NCBI GenBank assembly: GCA_021850555.1
Contig: JAJZLX010000031.1
Span: forward strand, 1 to 9,041
Reading direction: 5' to 3'
DNA from: Pseudomonadota bacterium
Lineage (GTDB): Bacteria > Pseudomonadota > Gammaproteobacteria > Steroidobacterales > Steroidobacteraceae
Length of the DNA stretch: 9,041 nucleotides
The notes beneath the pieces were generated by a model. The model made no database searches, had not been told where the DNA came from, and saw only the letters and a program-made list of their open reading frames with translations. This document shows positions 6,032 to 9,041 of the stretch, in pieces. The position numbers and the translations under genes were made by a program. The number at the start of each line of letters is the position of its first letter. Position 1 is the first letter of the stretch.

Positions 6032-6049
6032 GTAGGGGCTCGCCCCTAC
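6032..6049. repeat. 18-nt inverted repeat upstream of the relaxase gene
   Basis: GTAGGGGC (6032-6039) and GCCCCTAC (6042-6049) pair perfectly over a 2-nt loop. It lies 28 bp upstream of the relaxase ATG and 19 bp from the 30-bp palindrome. It could be part of oriT or form a hairpin in the relaxase mRNA leader. Confidence 0.7.
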
Positions 6050-6068
6050 CGCATCACATGTACCGGAG

Positions 6069-6118
6069 AGACATGTGGAGTGCGCACTCCACATGTCTGC
6101 CGACATACCGTGCTTATC
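6069..6118. other. Candidate oriT: perfect 30-bp palindrome plus adjacent sequence
   Basis: AGACATGTGGAGTGC (6069-6083) is followed without spacer by its exact complement (6084-6098). An extra ACATGT lies at 6056-6061. Relaxase origins usually have an inverted repeat a few bases from the nick and lie beside the relaxase gene; both conditions hold. The sequence GTGCTTATCCC (about 6110-6120) is a possible nick region, but I cannot match it confidently to a known family nick site. An operator for the divergent genes is the alternative. Confidence 0.55.
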
Positions 6119-6166
6119 CCTATTCCCCTCCCCGGGCCCTGTCGGTCCAGATGACGTGTCGAGCCG

Positions 6167-6201
6167 GGGGACAAGTCCCCTCAGCGCCTGCGACAAGTCG
6201 C
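6167..6201. promoter_or_regulatory. Tandem GACAAGTC palindromes upstream of the small-gene operon
   Basis: GGGGAC-AA-GTCCCC (6167-6180) and GCGAC-AA-GTCGC (6190-6201) share the core GACAAGTC and have centres 22 bp apart, two helical turns. A third copy in opposite orientation, GGAC-TT-GTCC (6005-6014), sits just before the relaxase start codon, next to its ribosome binding site. This layout suggests one dimeric regulator controlling both divergent transcripts, perhaps an HTH product of the operon. Sites are seen directly; the function is inferred. Confidence 0.5.
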
Positions 6202-6262
6202 GGGCCCACCCTGCGGAGGAATGGGAGAGTCCCGCATCGCGCGGGCTATGGAGAGCATCATC

Positions 6263-6694
6263 ATGGCCAGAAAAACGAAACCCCCGACATTGCTCGAGCG
6301 CGTGATGGCCGAGGCAGCGTCACTCACGCCCGCGCATCCGCCGATCACGGCAGAGATCCGGTCCATCCTTCGCCGCTTGAATCGCGGCGGATACGCTCAC
6401 GAGCAGATCATCGAGGTCATGGCCAAGGTCGGCGTGGCGGTCACGTCAGAACAAATCGTGCCGATCCTTGCCCCGCGCTCGCCCTCCACCGCGGCGACGG
6501 CAACACCGGCTGACGCACAGTCAATCACGGTGCGCTTCCCCGATGCGCCGCCTCAGGAGGATCGCCGCGCGCTCAAGACCGGGGGACTGCGATACGGCGA
6601 GGGCGTCTGGCGAGGCGCGCTCACTGCGGCGCAGCTCGACGCGCTTCGCCCGTTGATCGAGCGATACGGGGGCACCGTGGAGGACGCGGCATGA
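6263..6694 (+). CDS. Hypothetical mobilization-region protein with HTH-like segment
   Basis: The protein has about 143 residues from ATG 6263, which has GGAGAG (6250-6255) 7 nt upstream. ATG 6221 is also in frame, but its GGAGGA directly abuts it; ATG 6248 is another option. The N-terminal half has LLERVMAEAASL, then AEIRSILRRLNRGGYAHEQI and IEVMAKVGVAVTSEQIVPIL, which resembles the HTH of proteins that choose between DNA sites (R..I..l...G.s..qI...l...G..vs). After a Ser/Thr/Ala linker comes RRALKTGGLRYGEGVWRGAL...LIERYGG, a pattern like the LK..G.ryd...W.g modules in mobile-element proteins. It is divergent from the relaxase and overlaps the next gene (ATGA). A relaxosome accessory or regulator is plausible; I do not recognise the family. 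Confidence 0.72.
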   Translation: MARKTKPPTLLERVMAEAASLTPAHPPITAEIRSILRRLNRGGYAHEQIIEVMAKVGVAVTSEQIVPILAPRSPSTAATATPADAQSITVRFPDAPPQEDRRALKTGGLRYGEGVWRGALTAAQLDALRPLIERYGGTVEDAA

Positions 6695-6882
6695 GCGGCC
6701 TCTATAAGCGGATGGCGTCGGCTTGGTGGAACTCGCTCAAGGCTACCGAGCGGGAAAGATGGTTGGATGCGGCTGAGGCGGACGGACGCACCCGTGACCC
6801 GCTCAGCGCATACACGCTGATGGGCGACCTGCGCGAGAAACACCGGGCCAAAGCCGAGCAGGACCGCGATGAGGGCCGCTGA
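6691..6882 (+). CDS. Small hypothetical protein in the mobilization operon
   Basis: The 63-residue protein starts in an ATGA overlap with the stop of the preceding gene, which signals translational coupling. It is soluble and helical, with WWNSLKATERERWLDAAEAD in the first half and a charged tail LREKHRAKAEQDRDEGR. It has no cysteines and no recognisable motif. The stop is followed one base later by the next preferred ATG, so all three genes form one tight operon. Function is unknown; small basic/acidic helical proteins in this position are often DNA-binding accessory factors, but nothing here proves that. Confidence 0.65.
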   Translation: MSGLYKRMASAWWNSLKATERERWLDAAEADGRTRDPLSAYTLMGDLREKHRAKAEQDRDEGR

Positions 6883-6883
6883 G

Positions 6884-7108
6884 ATGGACCGATCTGTGAC
6901 ACTGAGCGAAGCCGAACTCTCCGCGCTCATCGAGCGCGCGGTGACGCGTGCGCTCGCGCAGCGGCCCGTGGCGAGCACCGTGACGTATGAGCAAGCCGGC
7001 GAGATGCTGGGCTGCTCGGGGCGCACGGTGCGTAGAATGAAGCCGCCGGTCGTCGCCGCCGGCCGCATCCCCTACTCGTGGGTCTTGGAACGACTATCGT
7101 TGAGATAA
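6884..7108 (+). CDS. Excisionase-like small HTH protein
   Basis: The 74-residue protein has an N-terminal helix (SEAELSALIERAVTRALAQ) followed by VTYEQAGEMLGCSGRTVRRM (33-52), a winged-HTH start of the kind in excisionase and AlpA proteins, and a wing/helix GRIPYSWVLERL (60-71). Such proteins act as recombination directionality factors or as repressors or activators of element genes. ATG 6884 is chosen because it follows the previous stop by one base and has GAGG about 9 nt upstream; ATG 6869 is in frame but would overlap. The frame ends at a TAA (7106-7108), yet the same frame continues open to 7198, so the gene may be truncated by one point mutation. Confidence 0.68.
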   Translation: MDRSVTLSEAELSALIERAVTRALAQRPVASTVTYEQAGEMLGCSGRTVRRMKPPVVAAGRIPYSWVLERLSLR

Positions 7109-7198
7109 CGGGCGGTACTGCGCGAGATACAGCAAGTGGTGGGGGCGCTGCTCACGGGCTTCGCGCATCTGCTCGAGTCGCCGGCGCGGCAGCGGTGA
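7109..7198 (+). other. In-frame open extension after the HTH gene stop
   Basis: Directly after TAA 7106-7108 the same frame encodes 29 residues, including VLREIQQVVGALLTGFAHLL, an amphipathic helix, and ends at TGA 7196-7198. That is 2 bp before the stop of the convergent gene at 7201. No start codon with a ribosome binding site is seen, so it is not a good separate gene. It may be the lost C-terminus of the HTH protein, readthrough product, or chance. Confidence 0.3.
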
Positions 7199-7200
7199 GC

Positions 7201-7491
7201 TTAGAGTCGCGCATTCGGAAAATGTCGCCTATAGCATGGGCCGCAGAAATATTCTGGTCCCACTGTGGCTTTCACTGATGGCACCCCACGCTTGAGATCC
7301 CGTAGTAGTTCGCGCACACGTTCCGAAATTCCCATTGCGTCGTGCGGCGTGATGTTGCCGGCTTCGTCCTCCACATAGTAGACCCTGTGCTGTGGATCAT
7401 CGGAGCCGAACCAGTCTCCGCAGTCTCCGCAGTCTCTGCATTGCCACTTGATGTTTTCGAGAAGGGACGTTTTGGTCATGTTCATACCCAT
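7201..7491 (-). CDS. Small cysteine-rich, probably zinc-binding protein
   Basis: The 96-residue protein has a cluster C18-R-D-C21-G-D-C24-G-D-W near the N-terminus and FCGPCYRRHF (C83, C86, H90) at the C-terminus, so a treble-clef or zinc-ribbon fold with ligands from both ends is likely. The middle reads HRVYYVEDEAGNITPHDAMG and a helix ISERVRELLRDLKRG. The coding DNA for the first cluster is a 9-bp tandem repeat (7412-7438). I do not recognise a named family. Start is uncertain: ATGs at 7491, 7485 and 7479 are all in frame, and GGGG lies 8 nt before the one at 7485. It is convergent with the mobilization operon and is the last gene I would assign to the element. Confidence 0.7.
   Translation of the reverse strand: MGMNMTKTSLLENIKWQCRDCGDCGDWFGSDDPQHRVYYVEDEAGNITPHDAMGISERVRELLRDLKRGVPSVKATVGPEYFCGPCYRRHFPNARL
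7412..7438 (-). repeat. 9-bp tandem repeat (three copies) inside the zinc protein gene
   Basis: CAGTCTCCG (plus strand) occurs at 7412-7420 and 7421-7429, with a third copy CAGTCTCTG at 7430-7438. On the coding strand each unit gives Cys-Gly/Arg-Asp, so changes in copy number keep the frame and add or remove one cysteine. Likely slipped-strand origin. Confidence 0.85.
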
Positions 7492-7674
7492 GACCCCAGA
7501 ATTCCGGGGGTCTGCGGCTGTCACTTATATAACAGGATTAATCTAGCGCCGCCGCAGATCTATTGCAATGTCCTGCGCGTTGCCGCCGGCCGTCCCCTTT
7601 TTTTGCTGGTGGAACGACCCGAAGACGCAGGAACTTCACGGTGATCTCGCCCACCGAGCAGAGGCCGATCGGCC
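7492..7674. other. Intergenic stretch with a T7 run and an EcoRI-centred imperfect palindrome
   Basis: No gene is supported. Near the start of the zinc protein gene is ACCCC..GAATTC..GGGGT (about 7494-7512), an imperfect palindrome. GTCCCC followed by seven T occurs at about 7592-7604 on the plus strand, without a clear stem before it. At 7661-7676 GAGGCC-GATC-GGCCTC is a perfect 16-bp palindrome that overlaps the stop of the repeat gene at 7675 and may act as its 3' end on the minus strand. Confidence 0.45.
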
Positions 7675-8936
7675 TCAGTGCAAGTGGATTTCGTACACGA
7701 AGCCGCAGCCAGCGACAGAGCAGTGGCCGCTGCTGTTGCCGCCGAGCTGCATCGTGCCGTACAGATCACCGGCGTGGCGCAGCGCGAGGTCGTAAGGGGA
7801 CCACCCGTCGCTGCTGCCGCGGAAGCGGTATAGGACCGACTCGGTGTAGCCGCCGCTACCGTCGGGCGTCAGCTTGAACACGGTGCCGCACCCGCCGTTG
7901 CATTTATTGCTTCCGCCCCCCACCGTCGTGCCGTACAGATCTCCTGCGCCGTCCATGATCAGGCGGGATTCGGGTCCCGCCCCGTCGCTTCCGCCTTGGA
8001 AGCGGTACAGGATCGATTCCCTGTAGCCGCCGCTGCCGTCGAAAGCGAGTTTAAACACAACGCCACAGCCATAGTGAGAGCATTCTCGATTGCTGCGGTT
8101 GTTGCCTCCGAACCCTGCCGTGCCATACAGATTTCCGGCACGGCCTATGGTCAAGCGGCCAAAGGGGGCCCAGCCGTCGCTGCCACCTCGGAAGCGGTAC
8201 AAGATCGACTCGGTGTAGCCGTCGCTGCCGTCGGGGGCCAGTTTGAACACGACGCCGCAACCAATGCCAAGGGGGCAGTTGCTCCGGCCGCCGGCCGCCG
8301 TTCCATAGAGATTTCCTGCGCGGTCCATGATCAGGCGGGTTTCGGGGGACCACCCGTCGTCGCCACCTCGGAATCGGTACAAGATCGATTCCGTGTAGCC
8401 GCCACTCCCATCAGGCACCAGTTTAAACACGACACCGCACTCGCGGTCATAGAGAGGGCAGTTGCGGATACCGCCGCCGTCGCTCGTCGCGCCGTACAGA
8501 TTACCGGCGCGGTCCATGATCAAGCCCTCTACGGGAGACGACCCGTCGCTGCCACCTTGGAAGAGGTGCACGACCGATTCCGTGTAGCCGCCGCCGCTGT
8601 CGGGCGCCAATTTGAACACGACGCCGCAGCCGAGGGGGCAGTTGCTGCTACCGCCCCCCGCCACGCCGTAGAAATTTCCTGTGCTATCCCTGATCAGGTC
8701 GCCAAGGGGATCATCCCCGTCGCTACCGCCTGGGAAGCGGTACAAGGTCGATTCCGTGTAGCCGCCGCCGTCGGGCATAAGCTTAAACACGGTGCCGTCG
8801 CCGTTGATGTCGCCTCCGTCCTGCGTCGTGCCATACAGATTTCCGGCGCTATCCATGATCAAGCCGCCACGGGGGTCATCCCCGTCGCGGCCGCCTTGGA
8901 AGCGGTATAGGACGGATTCCGTGTAGCCGGAACTAG
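7675..8936 (-). pseudogene. GloVer (TIGR03803) tandem-repeat protein, 5'-truncated by an IS630-type element
   Basis: The fragment encodes seven units of about 55-64 residues. Each runs GYTES.LYRF.GG.DG..P, then LI.D.AGNLYGT, a variable Gly/Asn-rich loop and CGVVFKL.PDG. Units begin (GYTES codons) at about 8928, 8763, 8589, 8400, 8220, 8028 and 7851. This matches the GloVer repeat of secreted or surface beta-rich proteins named after Gloeobacter and Verrucomicrobia. In most units a cysteine pair flanks the loop before VVFKL, so disulfides and an exported location are likely. The signal peptide and earlier units are missing. Upstream of the first unit the sequence switches at CTAG (8933-8936) to a transposase gene. 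An ATG at 8991 within the transposase, in another frame, opens a 438-codon chimeric frame through the repeats; whether it is translated is unknown. Confidence 0.8.
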
Positions 8937-9040
8937 TGTCCTGAGTTAGAAGTTCGCATGCAGAATCGCCTGATGCTCTCGAGGATCTCATCGGCGGTCT
9001 TGGTCCATACGAAGGGCTTGGCGCTGCGGTTGTTGGCAGA
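8933..9040 (-). CDS. IS630-family transposase, C-terminal end (partial)
   Basis: The last 35 codons are present; the rest is beyond the window. The residues AKPFVWTKTADEILESIRRF and CMRTSNSGH-stop match the typical end of IS630-family transposases (pkPFvWtktAd.Il.si.RFcqRTs.sGH), which are DDE enzymes of the Tc1/mariner superfamily. IS630 elements insert at TA, preferring CTAG. The stop codon TAG here lies in a CTAG at the exact point where the GloVer sequence begins, so the element end is probably at or within a few bases of 8934-8935. The catalytic residues and left end are not visible. Confidence 0.85.
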   Translation of the reverse strand, partial: SANNRSAKPFVWTKTADEILESIRRFCMRTSNSGH

Positions 9041-9041
9041 G
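8934..9041 (-). mobile_element. IS630-type insertion sequence, 3' end (continues beyond window)
   Basis: The boundary is inferred from three things: the transposase frame ends in CTAG, the family target is CTAG with TA duplication, and the GloVer repeat is homologous to its siblings right up to this point. The terminal inverted repeat cannot be checked because the other end is outside the window. Confidence 0.7.

Noticed and set aside
7412..7438. Start of a CRISPR-like array
   Set aside because: Units are 9 bp, directly tandem without spacers, and inside a coding frame.
7490..7620. Second copy of the tRNA-Thr 3' end (attR) near the end of the element
   Set aside because: I looked for GGTTCGAATCC and ATTCCCGGCACC-like sequence on both strands from 7100 to 9041 and saw none; only a short AATTCCGGGG similarity at about 7500.
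7560..7769. Minus-strand frame ending SKKRGRPAATRRTLQ
   Set aside because: It overlaps the 3' end of the GloVer gene in another frame and lacks a start signal; the basic tail comes from the A7 run and GC-rich DNA.
7996..8910. 304-codon plus-strand frame with periodic EAVQDRF/AVQI repeats
   Set aside because: It is the antisense shadow of the GloVer repeats: its periodicity mirrors the repeat units, and GC-rich repeats with a fixed codon phase commonly leave the opposite strand open.

Overview
The window is GC-rich, densely packed DNA and looks like a proteobacterial, probably gammaproteobacterial, chromosome. The hints are an EAL-domain phosphodiesterase tail, an Irr-like member of the Fur family, and a tRNA-Thr with encoded CCA. 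The host call is inference from gene content only. What looks like a compact mobile element begins beside the tRNA.

Layout. (1) 1-1295 reads as host chromosome: the 3' end of an EAL phosphodiesterase gene, a Fur-family regulator that has lost its structural-zinc cysteines, a small two-helix membrane protein, and tRNA-Thr(CGT) with a recognisable promoter. (2) 1296-7491 looks like an integrated mobilizable element that starts at the 3' end of the tRNA. It opens with a 35-nt near-perfect inverted repeat. Next come a coiled-coil/membrane protein pair and a helix-turn-helix domain fused in frame to a DUF3987-type P-loop ATPase, probably the replication or primase-helicase-like protein. A 460-bp non-coding stretch rich in palindromes follows. 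Then comes a convergent MOBV-like relaxase with an LPD7 domain. Its upstream region carries a perfect 30-bp palindrome, a candidate oriT, and three GACAAGTC-type small palindromes. Divergent from the relaxase is a tight three-gene operon of small proteins ending in an excisionase-like HTH protein, and last comes a convergent small zinc-binding protein. (3) 7492-9041 holds a truncated tandem-repeat gene of the GloVer (TIGR03803) type with seven units on the minus strand. Its 5' side is cut at a CTAG site by the 3' end of an IS630-family transposase gene that runs off the window.

How it fits together. DUF3987 ATPase, relaxase, candidate oriT and small DNA-binding proteins are what an integrative mobilizable element or integrated plasmid needs for replication and mobilization by a helper. 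No integrase and no second copy of the tRNA end is visible, so either the integrase lies outside the window or the element is a remnant. I see no recognisable defence or resistance cargo. The less ordinary points are the HTH-DUF3987 in-frame fusion with a strong internal ribosome binding site, the palindrome cluster between the divergent mobilization genes, an HTH gene whose frame continues past its stop to within 2 bp of the convergent gene, and an in-frame 9-bp tandem repeat that multiplies cysteines in the small zinc protein.
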